Below, piece by piece: positions 21,201 to 33,500 of a DNA stretch of 64,000 bases. The stretch lies in NCBI RefSeq assembly GCF_964199755.1, contig NC_133903.1, positions 3,303,001 to 3,367,000 of the forward strand, written 5' to 3'. The DNA comes from Larus michahellis (lineage: Eukaryota; Chordata; Aves; Charadriiformes; Laridae). The first letter of the stretch is position 1. Every line of letters starts with the position of its first letter. Below the pieces are notes generated by a model. It worked only from the letters and a program-made list of their open reading frames with translations. It did not search any database and was not told the DNA's origin. Position numbers and translations under genes: made by a program.

Positions 21201-23100
21201 AAGTCCCTGGAGGAGCAGGACCCTCTGGCCCCAAGGGATTGCAACTTCCAGACTGCTGGAAGTCGGGGAAGCAGGCGCAGGGGGAGCGCGCCTTAACATG
21301 TATTTTAGCTTTTGTGTTGTGATGCTGAAAAGCAGAGGGAGAGGGACCTTCTACATTGTATAATACTTTTTCCACATCCCTACTGCAAGTCTCTGCTCTC
21401 TGTACTGTGCGCTCTAGCTGTTAGCTTCAGTTTAAGACAAGTAGGGTGTTAACAGAGTCCAAGAGAAGAGGAAAACCTCATTTTCCCAGCAGCGTTTGCC
21501 TCCCAGAAGATGTCAGCATGGAACCCAAGCCGCCTTTTTTCCCAGAGCAAAAGCGTGGATGCCACCCATGCATCCAGAAGGCTCCCCGACTATTAAAACC
21601 AAATGTAAATGCCTGAGAAATAGTTTCCCCTTTCCTCCCCGCTGTCCCTGTGTGTTGCTGTGAGGCCGGGAGGTGTAACGCACGCCTGGAATGCTGTTTG
21701 GGTGAGCAGATGTTTGGCTGTGAGAGCAGCCGGAGATTGCTCCAAGCTCTTTTCCATCTACAGAGCATTTCAGATCTGACTGAGCCGGGAGAAGCAGCAT
21801 GGTGATAGGTGAAGACCCTGATAAGAGCTAGCCTGGAGGTAAACCGCGGGAATGTGTTTTTCTTTTCGGAACAAACGCCTCCAGCGAGCAGCCTTCCCCA
21901 TAGGGGGCTTTTTAAAAGTATTTTCCCTGCTTTTTAAATATGCTGCAAATAAAGTGATTCTGGCCATTGCACTGAATAAATAGTGACTCCATGCCCTGAA
22001 CAGGAGTGGCTTTCCTCCTGGGGCTGCTGAAGTATGGAAGATGACGATCTCAGGTAGGTTCATGCATTTTTCACATGGATGAAGAACCTCTTTTTACAGC
22101 TGAATTCTCCTACGTGCTCGTTCTGCCTTGCTGTGAGAGCCCAGGCACGCTCCCTCTCCTCCTCCTTTGCTACCTGTCAAGATGGGGAGGGATAGCTCAC
22201 TGCGGGGCTGAGGAAACTTTAAATTACTTATATTTATAAAATGCTATGAACCCCTGAAGTAGGGATGCAATGCGAGTGTGTAAGATGGCATAAGCAAACG
22301 GCCAATTTTCCTTGTGAAACAGAAAGAAGCAGGAAGATGTGTGATTGCGAAGTAGAAAGGTTAGGAAAACTTGTTCCCCGTGGCTGACTATTTCACATAA
22401 ACAAAGATATAAAAAAAGGACACACAGATAAAATAAGCACAGACTGTGTGTAAAACAAACCTGTGCCAGCAGCTCCTGAGCCAAGCCTCTATTTACAAGA
22501 CCTCACGTGACCTGCAAGCACTGAAGGACCAAAAGTGAGGGAAAACAGAGTTTTCCAAGCGTATGCATCTCCACTAAATACCTTTGGTCTGAATCACCAT
22601 GAAGAGTTGCAGTGTTTGGAGCTATTTCATGCGAAGAGTAAGACATTTGAGCCGAATGCATTGGTTTGAGGCTGTATCGCTGAAAGGAGGTTGTGTAACA
22701 GAGGTTGACGATTTGCCATGACTCTTGTGAAGAACACGGAGCCCCGTGATGTACTGATTTCCCTGTTTGTTAAAACCTACATTTTAAGTCTGTTAATAAA
22801 TGTTAAAGTTGGGGACTGGAGATAGGGGAGGTGGAATTTGCAAATTATCATTTGTAGCTTTGGGCATGGCTGGAGGTGAGGTTGCAGCCCATCTCGTGCG
22901 TGAAGTGAGACCATGCTCATTATCGGTGCTGGACTAAGGGCTTTTTGATTTGATTACCCTCAATCACAAGTGATACGAGCAGCAAAGGGGCCTTGAAGTC
23001 TTCTGGGCTTTTCCAGCAGCGTTTTCTACACTTTCTCTACCCCCAGTTATTTATACTTTGCTCCCAATAAAGACTGCTGGGCTATAACACAAAAGGTTGT
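21201..23100 (+). other. KIF19-like: KIF19-like 3'UTR and downstream sequence
   Basis: There is no recognisable coding sequence. AATAAA hexamers occur at 21948-21953 and 21975-21980, then at 22795-22800 and 23066-23071, the last followed by a GT-rich tract. The first pair gives a 3'UTR near 0.8 kb; the later ones would extend it to about 1.9 kb. Confidence 0.5.
21948..21980 (+). other. Poly(A) signal pair, likely KIF19-like transcript end
   Basis: Two AATAAA hexamers sit 27 bases apart, about 750 bases after the stop. They are the nearest canonical signals downstream of the KIF19-like coding sequence. Confidence 0.5.
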
Positions 23101-23639
23101 TTGGGTTTTTTTTTTCCCACAAAACAGCTTGAAACAGACTGTGAGCCCCAACAAAGCCGCGGTGTCAGGATGAGGGATGCTGTGTCCCCCTTAGGCCTGG
23201 GGCTGCTGCTGCCTCGTCCACTGCTGGGCCCCAGTCGCCAGGGTTACGGTGGGGCCTGAGTCCCCCACACAGCCCGTAACCCATTTAAAAATGAGTTTTA
23301 GCTTAAACTTTCCCAGTGTAATTGCTCGCGGGGGGTAGGGGGGGTGGTTGGCCACGCAGCCCCGTTTCGGAGCTTTGTGAGGAGCCTCCTCTCCTCAGTG
23401 ACGCTGCTCCCGCTCTCTCTCCGCCTGTGGGAAGGAGCCGGGGGCTGATGTGCCCGGAGCAGCCGCTCCCGACCCGGCCTCCGACCCCTCCCGTTAGGCC
23501 GGGCCACACCGACGGCGGCCCCGGGGCTCGATCCGGGCGGCACCGGGGAACGGGGCAGGGCGGGCCGGGGCCTCCCGCCGGCGGGCGGAACGGCGCCTGC
23601 GCCGCGGCCCCGCGGGGACCCCCGGGCCCGGCCTCTCGC

Positions 23640-23719
23640 GAGAGGCGCCGGCGGTGGCCGGGCAGCGGCTGGAGGAGGAGGAGGAGGAGGAGGAGGAGGA
23701 GGAAGGCGGCAGGCGGGAG
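23640..23719 (+). other. CHST12: Candidate noncoding exon 1 of CHST12 (3' border)
   Basis: A good donor (GAG then GTGAGC) starts at 23720 in the CpG island. It could pair with the acceptor ending at 28825. A second donor, CAG then GTAGGG, starts at 23882. The transcription start is unknown, so the left border is only nominal. Confidence 0.35.
23671..23703 (+). repeat. GGA microsatellite
   Basis: About eleven GGA units lie inside the CpG island, purine-rich on the plus strand. It sits just before a candidate donor at 23720. Confidence 0.9.
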
Positions 23720-24250
23720 GTGAGCGCGGGGCCGCCCACGGCAGGGCGGGGAGCGGGGTCGGCGCCTGAGGGCAGCGGGTGGGGCGGCGGCGCTGCCCGG
23801 GCGAGGCGGCGCAGGGCGAGCTCCGGTCGGCAGCCGGGGCACGGCGTCCCCCTGCTTTCCCTCGGCTCTCCCCGGTGCCAGGTAGGGCTCGGAGCCGGCC
23901 GGCTCTGCGGGCAGGGCTCCGTGAGGAGCCGCGGCGTCGTGCGGCAGGGCTGGGCAGCGCTGCCCGCCCTCCCGCCGCGGCGGGGGCTGCGGGCGATCGA
24001 GGGTCTGAGGGGCGGCTGTGCCCGGCGATTCCTCTTCTCCACGCTGTGAAACGCCGGCCTGTCCCCCCTCCGCCGCCGGTGCTGGGCCTGGGGCTCGGTA
24101 ACAGCCCGCTTGCGCGGTTTCCCCGTGTCGTCCTGCAGCCTGTGCCGCTTCTGGACCCGGGAGCGCCTGTGAGCGGCTGCAAAAGCGAACCCAGGGAGCA
24201 GCCTCCCCGTCGGAGCGTTTCTGTCGACGGCAGACCATGGCTTTCAACGT

Positions 24251-27200
24251 CGCTTCACTGAGACGCGGTTAATCCCCCTTAACTTCGTGCACAGAACTTC
24301 AGAGCAGAGCTGGTCTACGTACAGCAAAACTATGCTTGAATCAGGTGTTTGTAAGGCAAAGGCAGGCGTTGCAAGCGGCGGGGTCTCATTTCTGGCCCCC
24401 CGTGTTGACACACAACAAGTGTTGCGGGGTTTTGTCGGCCCAGGCTGTAGGCGCCGAGGCTTGGTGAGACCCTGCCTGCCATTGTAAGGCCAGGGATGGT
24501 GGGTGTGCTTGAAGTTTGCAGCAAAGTTAATGAACGAACACGCAGCGTTTTGGGAGTTTCCCGCTGGAAGTCTTAGAAATATGGTTATTGAGACAACTCC
24601 CAAGTACAGATATTAAAACAGAGGCGACCGGTGCTGCCAAGCCTGTACAAACCGGGCTTTGTGGCAGCAATGGGAGGGAAGGTACTGGGATAGTTATGTA
24701 GATTGGGATGTTCTTTTGCTGGTTTCTAGCATATATGTGCTAAATCGGGGTAAAATGTGCAATGCAAGCCCTATTTTTTGCTTGTGCTGCATTTATACTA
24801 ATGTAACCACTGATGTCATTGCGTGGGTTCAAACTTCCTTGCTCTGCAAAGGGTGCTAGATTTTTGGAAAACTGGGGAAAATCAATTTATTGAGTGATGG
24901 CCAAGGGCATGAAATTTGTTTCTGGTTATCAATACAGCATCCATCTGCTTTGACTGATGGGAGCTCTGCACCTGCAGGAGGTTAAATTGGTTCCACTTCT
25001 CTAGAGCCTGCTTATTCCCAAAGTGTAACTGGTAACAGGTGCGTACCATGGTACGTGGATAAAGAAAGCTGCATGGCTCGTGTAATTGCTGCTGAATGCA
25101 GGTGCCCCAAGAGAAAGTATCTATTTGAATTTGGGTTTTATGTATGTTTTTAAAAGTTCTCATTCCACCTCTTTCCATCTTCAGAAGCAGGCAAAGTCCC
25201 AGCCTGAAATCCCGTATCTTCTTGTGTTAGAATGAGTGGGCGCTGGAGGAAGTGAGCTGGTGCTTTGTGCCTGACCGGTGCCTTGTGTTTCCCCACGGGG
25301 AGTTAGGAGCAATGAGAGAGAGACAAGCTTGGGGAAACGCGAAGCAAGAAGAGATGGAATTTATACTGAAGCCTTTGGGGGCACAATCCCTGCAAAATCA
25401 TCGCTGCTTATAGAGAGGGGTTATTGTCCCCTGGCTCCAGCTCATACCTGTGCGTAAGCTCCGTTATTTTCTGTAGGCTTTACTGCTCCTGTAAGTGAGC
25501 TGGAGTTACTTTCTTTTGCAAAGAGAGGCTATGAGAGAATATAGTCATTGCATAAAAGGCAAGAGGAAGAAAGAGACAGGAATTACTTAAGCTGCTGTTT
25601 GCCCTGAGAACAGTTAACAATCAGGCTGTGAAGTGCAAATAAGGTTTCCAAATCCCTGAGGAGTTGCATCTGCAATAGCTTTTGCAATAAGAGCACTGGG
25701 GGGACATAGAATCATAGAATCATAGGGTTGGAAGGGACCTCTGGAGATCATCTAGTCCAACCCCCCTGCCAGAGCAGGGTCGCCTAGAGCAGGTTACACA
25801 GGAAAACATACCCCATTCTGGTTTGAAATGGGAGTTTGAGAGGTCGTTATTTGACATGGTGTCTTGTGATAGGAGAGGATGGGACCAGTGACCTCGGACA
25901 TTTAGTGTCTTTCTTGGGCCTGGGCTGGGGAGAAGTTGGCCTTGGCTTATACCCAGGCCAGGTTCAAGGTTAGAGATGATCACGGGATGCCTGCTCAGGG
26001 GACTCTGTAGAACTATTATAGCACTTGGTCCGTTTCCCGGTTTGCCAGCATCATGTCACAGAAGCAGCTTTGTGCGGATCCTGGTGCACGTTCTTGTTGG
26101 CTGGTGACTTTGGGTTAAACTTGAATGTAAATTCTTGGCTCCTCCTGGAGGCTTTTCCTTTTGATTCTGGCAAGGGGAGGATGGAGGCGCATTCCCTCTG
26201 ATGTGCACAGAGACCTCTAATTTGTGCTTTCAGTCTGGCGTCTTTTGTGAAGTGCTCAGGAAGAGGATGTATCATAGTCAATAGAGTAACTCTGTTTTCT
26301 GCAGCATTTTTCTCATGAGGGGGAATTAAGCTGCGTTATTGCTCTTTTCCAAGCTTCCTCTCTGGCACTGATAGAGTTAATAGAAGTGGAGTCATTTCGA
26401 TTCTGTGCCGCTTGCTGCTGTGTGTCTTGGAAAAGCCAAATGCTCTGGCAGACCTGCGTGCTGTGTCCTGGAAAGCAGGCTGGAGCTCTTGGGGTGCGCT
26501 CGGTAAAGCTACATTATGGTGGTGGCTTTGACGAAGAGCCCTCTTTCCGTTTGCTGGAGGAATGCGTGTGCCACACGCAGCATCTCGTTTGCTTCTGTCG
26601 CTGCTGCCGAGAGGGTGATCTGTCCGCGCTGGGGTGGGACAGCTTTGCAGAAATGCTAGCAGCCTGCTGCGCTGCCCGAAGCTGTGGAGGCTGCTGGCTG
26701 TAGCGATGGCAGAAAGGGATGCTCCATGCAGCTTTCCGGGCTTGCTGCATTCCAGCCACCCTAAAGGTCTTGAGCAGCGTTGGGAACCCACTGTGCTGGG
26801 AATTATGTACGCAGTGGGCACCCTATTCATCCAGAATAGGAAGCAGTCCCTGCCCTGAACAGCTAACCGGCTCGAAAGCAAGAACAAATTCAGACAAAAT
26901 GCAAACCCAGAAGTGTGCCAAGCAGTAGGCTTGGCAACGTCACTCCATTATCTTCTGCTGTTGGATTGAGATGCCTGGCCTGAACTGCTGACGCACATAT
27001 GTAATTTGCCCCTTCTTTAACTCCGTGCTCATCTCTCTGGGTGTTTCGTCTTAGATCTGCTCCATCCTCAATCTTGACTAGCTAAACGTAGAGAATTACT
27101 GCTGAGTAATACCTGCTTCTTGCTCCGCAGAGTGCAAAGCGTTACGTCTGCAGTTCCTCCAGCTCCTCTTCACATGTAGAGTAACAGCCTGGCTCCAGGA

Positions 27201-28825
27201 AACACAGTGTTTGGTGTTGCAGTGCAAAGCCACGTGTTAGGCTACAGCTACACCGAATTTCTGGCACTCCCTACCTCTGAAGCTCAAATAAATACACCAG
27301 GGTGGAAAAACCCTAAGTCTTCAGTTCTTCATTTTATGCCTTTTGGGACAAGCTGAGATAATACTTTGATATGTAACTGTATCTGGTATTGTTCTTTTTA
27401 ATTACTAAATTTTGGTCTAATGCTTTTGGACTAGTGTTTGAAACCAGGACTTTGTTAAAATTTGGCGTCCCTGAGCTGTAAGCACAGCCGTGCAGATGGC
27501 TCTTTAGATAAGTTGTTCAATGCAAGGCTGCTGTGAGCTTCAAAGGTGCTGAGCGCATTTCCCCCGCTGACAGAGCTCAGCACTTTTGCATATCTGGACT
27601 CTCAGGTTCTTCACATCCTTGTACAGGGTGGGGTTGGTGCCCTTCACTTTATCATGGTGTTTTTCCCTGGCTCCTTGGCCGCTTGGAGAGGCTGGTTTGC
27701 CAGCCAGCCTCCGTGCGGAGCCTTGGACCAGAAAACATGCAGCAGGGTGGGGAGATGGATCTCCCTTGAGGAGCTTGCTGGTGGAAAGGGGCTGGGAGAC
27801 AGCAGGGAGGCAGGTAGCAGAGAAAAGGTGGGACTGGTTCAAGTAAAAAAACCAAACCTTCTGTACCCTCCAGAAAACGTCTTCTGAGCTGCCCTTTTAG
27901 CAGTGATTTCTCACCTGTCTTTGGTGATCAAGAGTTGTTAGGGCTGAATGTAATAGAAATATAAATTACATTAAACCAGGAAAAAGGTCCTGACTCAACA
28001 GGGTCAAGACATGGACAAAGATTTACCAGAGCATCCTTAATCAGAAATCATTCAGTTGAAAGTAGTCATTCCTCTAGATTTTTATTGATGCATGGCTCTT
28101 ATCATCAAACAGTAAGAAAACTGTTTGTGTAATCTCTGTTCTTGGCAAAATGAAGTAGCTAGGTCATGGAGGTGTCATCTTCACACAGATCAGATAAGAT
28201 GGCGCGTTCAGGTCAGTGATGTTCTCTCAGCAGGAGCTTGCTTTAGCCACTGAGGCAACAGCATCTTCAGCTGTGTATTTATAACTCCGATGAGGTCTTT
28301 GTTTTCAGCACGGTGGTACAGAGCATCTTCGCGGGGAGATGAGATGACAGTGTGGCACTACAAGCTAAAATCATGGATTGCGCCCTCTTCCTGTTGTCTG
28401 TTAGCTATGTTTAAAAATCAAGGAGGTCTGAAAGGTAGTTAGCGCTACACTCTTTCTCTATATAGTTGTATTTTTTAATACTCTCAAACTTCCCTCTGTA
28501 AACAGTAGGCCTGAAATCTTTATATTTTATTTATTTTTTAAATGAAAACAGAGCTTCTTTTGAAATAACATGACTCTAGAAGCTTGAGATTGATAAAAAC
28601 CCCGTGATTGCTTTGGAAACTGGTAAAATGTCAACATGTTATGCCTCCTTTTGGCCAGTCCGCTCTTCTCCGCAGGGCCTCTACGGGTACCTCAGACTCA
28701 CACAGCTCTCCCCATGCAGAAATGAATGGTCAGCCCCGCGATGAGTCTTGATTGTGCAAGGTCATTCTCTCCGAACCAGGGTGTTTAAGCGTTCAACTGA
28801 CTTTTTTTTTCTGGTACCTTTTCAG
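24251..28825 (+). other. Probable CHST12 intron 1
   Basis: No coding sequence is recognised. Apart from one short CR1 tail at 25.7 kb I see only unique sequence, moderately AT-rich at 27.9-28.6 kb. Open frames up to 183 codons occur but show no domain or splice support. Confidence 0.45.
25705..25803 (-). repeat. CR1 LINE tail fragment
   Basis: About 100 bases of CR1 3' end read on the minus strand. Two ATAGAATC units are followed by the conserved GGAAGGGACCTCTGGAGATC block. It differs from the 10 kb and 43.7 kb copies, so it is a different CR1 subfamily. Confidence 0.9.
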
Positions 28826-28920
28826 GCGCCTGGTCTCCAGCACCATGCTGGATCCCAAGCCTCACTCTGCAAGCCGGAGGTGAATCCAGGTGAAAGCCAG
28901 CTATCACAGTAGGTGTCAGG
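28826..28920 (+). other. CHST12: CHST12 5'UTR in coding exon
   Basis: A strong acceptor (T run, then TTTTCAG) ends at 28825. The 95 bases to the ATG contain no long frame. This is the usual CHST12 layout, with the whole coding sequence in one terminal exon. Confidence 0.7.
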
Positions 28921-30180
28921 ATGACCAAAGCACGGCTCCTCCGTCTCTCTGTGGTGCTGGTCTCCATCTTCATGATCCTCCTGATCATTGTTTACTGGGA
29001 CAACGTGGGAACGGCTCACTTCTACCTGCATACGTCCTTCTCCAGACCTCATTCCTCAGGAGCCATCCCTGGTATCACGGCAGGTGAAAACTGGGAAGCC
29101 TTGCCAGATGTAGATGAATTTTTGGCAAAGCTGCTTAGTTCAAACCTGAAACAGAACAGCTCCATCTCCCGAAAGACAGAGCAGCTACTTGTCCAGGGCT
29201 CCAGCAAGCCTGTGGTGAGCAATTTGGAGGAGAACGTGCGGGGCTATGACTGGTCTACACACAATGCCAGAAACAGCTTGGACCAAGAGAAACTGCAGAT
29301 AGAGAGGCAGAGAACATTGCGGGAGTTTTGTGCCAATTCCAGCTTTACCTTCCCTACCAAGGAGCGCTCCTTTGATGACATCCCAAACTATGAGCTCAAC
29401 CACCTGATCGTGGATGACCGCCATGGCATCATCTACTGTTACGTCCCCAAGGTGGCCTGCACCAACTGGAAACGGGTGATGATTGTGCTAAGTGAGAGCC
29501 TGCTGGACCAGGGGGTCCCGTATCGGAACCCTCTGGATATCCCCCGGGAACATGTCCACAACACCAGCACCCACTTGACCTTCAACAAATTCTGGCGCCG
29601 TTACGGAAAGTTCTCCCGGCACCTCATGAAGATCAAGCTGAAGAAGTACACTAAGTTCCTCTTTGTACGAGACCCTTTTGTCCGCCTCATTTCTGCCTTT
29701 CGCAGCAAATTTGAGCTGGAGAATGAGGAGTTCTACCGGCGTTTTGCCATCCCCATGCTAAAGCTGTACTCCAACCATACCAACCTTCCCACCTCCGTTA
29801 GTGAGGCCTTTGGGGCAGGCCTCAAAGTCTCCTTTTCTGACTTCATCCAGTACTTACTGGATCCCAGGACAGAGAAGATGGCCCCCTTCAATGAGCACTG
29901 GAGGCAGGTTTACCGTCTGTGCCATCCGTGCCAGATAGACTATGATTTCATCGGGAAGCTGGAGACGCTGGATGAGGACGCTGCTTATCTATTGCAGCTC
30001 CTCAAAGTGGACAGGCTGCTTCGCTTCCCCCCCAGCTACCGGAACAGGACTGCCAGCAGCTGGGAAGATGACTGGTTTGCCAAAATCCCACTGGCTTGGA
30101 GGCAGCAGCTCTACAAGCTTTATGAAGCAGATTTTGTACTCTTTGGCTACCCCAAGCCGGAAAACTTGCTTAAAGACTAA
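28921..30180 (+). CDS. CHST12: Carbohydrate sulfotransferase 12 (chondroitin/dermatan 4-O-sulfotransferase 2)
   Basis: This Golgi enzyme transfers sulfate from PAPS to position 4 of GalNAc in chondroitin and desulfated dermatan. The 419-residue frame is complete and close in length to mammalian CHST12. It is a type II membrane protein: a short basic cytosolic end (MTKARLLR), one transmembrane helix about 8-26, a variable stem to about 105, then a conserved catalytic domain. The 5'-phosphosulfate loop is YVPKVACTNWKR (174-185) and the 3'-phosphate loop TKFLFVRDPFVRLIS (244-258). N-glycosylation sequons are at 79, 139, 214, 285 and 375. Near identity to the mammalian protein in blocks such as APFNEHWRQVYRLCHPCQIDY and the C-terminal YPKPENLL identifies CHST12 rather than CHST11 or CHST13. 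The coding sequence has no intron, which is normal for this gene. Nothing looks broken. Confidence 0.98.
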   Translation: MTKARLLRLSVVLVSIFMILLIIVYWDNVGTAHFYLHTSFSRPHSSGAIPGITAGENWEALPDVDEFLAKLLSSNLKQNSSISRKTEQLLVQGSSKPVVSNLEENVRGYDWSTHNARNSLDQEKLQIERQRTLREFCANSSFTFPTKERSFDDIPNYELNHLIVDDRHGIIYCYVPKVACTNWKRVMIVLSESLLDQGVPYRNPLDIPREHVHNTSTHLTFNKFWRRYGKFSRHLMKIKLKKYTKFLFVRDPFVRLISAFRSKFELENEEFYRRFAIPMLKLYSNHTNLPTSVSEAFGAGLKVSFSDFIQYLLDPRTEKMAPFNEHWRQVYRLCHPCQIDYDFIGKLETLDEDAAYLLQLLKVDRLLRFPPSYRNRTASSWEDDWFAKIPLAWRQQLYKLYEADFVLFGYPKPENLLKD

Positions 30181-30590
30181 AAGTGATTGGGCGGTGGGTG
30201 TGGGAGGGAACATCTGAAATACCAAAAATGTTTAAAGCCTCCTCATTTTAGCTCTTAACTTACTTCCCCATACAGGTTGGAACAACGGAATATATTTTTT
30301 CTACCGCTTCCCCTTCCATTTTTGCAATAATGCCAGAGTCCAGGGTATTCCAGCCAGCTGTGCATATGCAAAAAATGCCAGGTTTTTTTGTTATCATTTG
30401 TTTTCTGGGTTTTCTTTTTTTAAAATGCCCCCATGTTTTGCAAGGGGTTACTGCCCTTGGTCACTCTGCCGGCTGTGTCCTTCAGTAGCTTTTTATTAAT
30501 ACTTTTTAAAAATTAATATATTTAAGATATTTAATACGAAGTGTGTCGTGGCAAAGGAAGGGAAGGAATAAAAAAAAAAAGTAAAAGAAA
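30181..30590 (+). other. CHST12: CHST12 3'UTR with poly(A) signal
   Basis: A T-rich and AT-rich untranslated region contains AATAAA at 30567-30572, directly followed by a genomic A run to about 30580. The true end could lie further right. Confidence 0.6.
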
Positions 30591-33500
30591 AACCCAAGAA
30601 ATAATGCACCTGCCTCTGTGTGTTGTCTCAGAGCTGCTGTTTCGGAGGTTTGCAGAGCACTCGCATCTCTTTGGGAGCTGGGTTTGGCGGTGGTGCCTTC
30701 ACCAGCCACGTCTGCTGGTGGTGGCTCTGAGCTGGGCTCAAGGCGGATCGGATGGGTCAGTGCCTGACTCTGCCAAACAGTCCTGGAAGAATGCCAGTGC
30801 TCCGGCGACGCGCACCGCTCCCAGCTGGTGAGCGTGACGCCAGGGTCACAGGAAGGAAATGGCTGTTGGGAGCCGTGACGCCAAGCCTCAGGGGGTGTTT
30901 CAGGAAACGCAGGTGGCCAACACAATACCTCTGCTCTGCTTCACCTTCCAGCAAAGTGGTGGTGGGCCTGTGCTTTCCAAAAAGCTGAGGTTCCTCAGCC
31001 CCTGTTTACCTTGCTAGACGTGACATGTCCCATTCCAGGATGGTGCCTGAAGTTCTTGGGTGTTGTGGCCAACCTGAATGGGCAGAGCATCCAAGAGCAG
31101 CTCTTGGATGGGTGTGCTGTCCGGGAATTGGCATCCAGGCTTCACACTGCAGTGGCTTAGGCAGGTTGACCATTGTCGCAGCCGGTTACAGGACGGGGAG
31201 GTGGTGTGCTGCTCCTCGGCCTGGTCACTGCTGTGTGTGGTGCCGGTCCCTTGAGAACTGTCCTCATTCCTGGGCACTCTTTAAGGGGACGTGTCAGGGA
31301 TGCAAGTGCTTATCCCTGGAAGAAGATGATCTGAAAGGTTTCTTTCTACAAGCAGTCGTCAAGGTGAACTCAAAAGTTCATGTTTTCAGAGTGCCAGCTA
31401 CTGCTCATGACGCTGCATCTTCATTTGCTGCCTTTCTGTTTATACCGAGTGACTGATGCAGATTTAATCATCTGCCTTGCTGGGACCTGCTGCAGGAGTG
31501 ATGGTTGCCCACTGTGTTAGGAGCATGTGGGCTGCTTCCCAAAGGAAATTAGTGCTTTGAGAGAGAATTTTTGTGTCTCATCAGCTGAATCTGCTTCTCT
31601 CTTTCGCTCTGAATTGCTCTACAAAAACTGTCTGCTTAGCAGATTGGGCAGGCAACTCTCTTAGAGCTGAAATGCTTAATTATTTCCCTGGGCTGTGGAT
31701 GGTATCAGTGATTAATGTCCAGGGTCAGACCTTGGGAGGCAGCCTTGTGTTCTGGATAGACTTCTTTATATTGGCCTTTTACTGGGTTTCTCTCCGAGGC
31801 CATCAGCAGACATGACTTTTCCCCTCTATCTCCTTGCTTCCCCAACCTCTGCACACGTGCATCTCCGTGGCATTGCATGCTCTTCCTAGCGAATACGCTG
31901 TATCAAGCTTTTTAACCTGTAAATGAAAGATAATTGCTAGTAGTTAAGCTCGAAGCAAACGAGTTTCTTATTGTATTCACACGACTCTCCTGCAATTTCT
32001 GCAGATATTTGCAGTTTAAATGAGCCTGAAGCCATGGTCAGGGTCTCGGTGCTTAGCTCTTCACAGCTTGGGGAAAAAGGAAGTGCCTGTTTCTGAGTCA
32101 TTATTTAAAACTAATAATAGAAAAGTGTTGATCTATTCAATTTTTTTTCCCAGTTACCAGTTAATTGCTGCAAAACAGAAAGATGTTGAGAGTCTCGTCT
32201 CCTGTAATGAGTAATCCCAGGAGTCTCTTGGTTGCTGCTACATTTACATTTCTTCAGGGTGGGTTCATCTCGCTCTTCAGAGATACGGCATGGATGTTTT
32301 CATCCCTTGTCTTTACAAAGTGTTTGTGTTTTTCTCTTTTAATTTAAATTTAATTGATGCTTAGTATGTGTAGAGGTGGGCGGCTGGGACCGTAGCGCAG
32401 ATGCCGTGCAGACTTCCTTCCAGCTGCTTCCCCTGAACCTTTTGATCTGGTCCTGTCTCTTCCTGCTTCTCTGACCAGCGTTCGGCCAATGTACCGCCGT
32501 GATGCCGGCTCACCCGGCAAAAACTGGCTGCTGCCTCCTCAACCGCAGTTCTCCTGTGATTCCTGGCCATGGCTTGTCCTGGGCAGGAGCCCAGGAGCTC
32601 CTTTCCGATTTCTCTCCTCTCTCCCCACCTGAAGGTAGAAAAAGGGGGTAAATTCCAGCATTATGTGCTAGTATCACCCTATGTGGTGCTGAGGTCCGAG
32701 ACACCCCGTATGCAAGGCTGAGCGAGCTGCCTGCACCCCAATGGCTTCACCAGCCTCCGTAAGAGCTGCGGGCAGGATGTATGGATGGCATAAAGCTTCG
32801 GAGGGCTCTGTCTTGTGTGCTTTCCCTCTTTCACCCTGTCAAGTCCATCCTGCGTCGACATTTAAGACGTTTTAATCTTTGTAGACTCATACCAACGTTC
32901 TGGGTGCTGTCAGCTCTCTCCTCGTTTCCCATTGCCACGCTTCAAAGCGCTTGCCGGGAGGAGCAGTAAAGCTGAGATGGAGAGGGCTGGCGTTGCAGTG
33001 ATTGCTTCTGGGTTCGGAATAGCTTGTTCCTTGCTGCTTTTCCCTTTTGAAGCCCTCCCTCCCCACCCTTCCACCACTGTGAATGTATTGTTAAGAAGTC
33101 AAAGGGGATCCAGGCTGCGCTGAGCTTTGTGGTAAGACCACTGGGTTGCCAGAACTGGGATGGAGCCTCCAGCTTTGGGAATGTGCATTTTTTGTGGGTT
33201 TCTTGCTCTGTTCTGATGATGTAGAAGTGTGCGGGGGGTGGAAAAGAAGGACAAAGAGTTCAACCAGCCCTGCTTCCTTCCCCTCTGGTTTCCTAAAGGA
33301 GCTGGAATTTGGTATTTGTCAAATAATGGCAGAATGATTGGAAAGAGCAGGCAGTCTGCATCCGTGCTGGCCTGAAGTCAGAAGAGGGCTAAAAATCCTG
33401 GAGTGTAGCTGGTTATGATGCTAGTACTGATTTTATAAGGGGTAGAAAAATGCTTTGAAGCAGCCTATTTGTATCTGAATAAACCTGGCTTTGTCGTTTT

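Larger units (their letters stand above)
23320..24250. promoter_or_regulatory. CHST12: CpG island, probable CHST12 promoter
   Basis: About 0.9 kb is very rich in G, C and CpG, in sharp contrast to its flanks. It lies 4.6 kb upstream of the CHST12 coding exon and beyond the KIF19-like gene end. It contains a GGA microsatellite and candidate donors. Long open frames on both strands here result from the base composition and should not be taken as genes. Firing in both directions cannot be excluded. Confidence 0.7.

Noticed and set aside
23298-24247. Open frames of 294 and 314 codons on the minus strand and others on the plus strand in the CpG island
   Set aside because: They are low-complexity Arg/Pro/Ala/Gly sequences caused by GC-rich DNA with few stops. 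Several frames are open at once and none matches a known domain.
26336-26887. 183-codon minus-strand frame in the CHST12 intron
   Set aside because: No recognised motif and no splice support, and several frames on both strands overlap it.
30567-30580. A run after CHST12 as evidence that CHST12 here is a processed retrocopy
   Set aside because: CHST12 normally has an intronless coding exon. Here a splice acceptor before the 5'UTR and an upstream CpG island show the regular gene structure.
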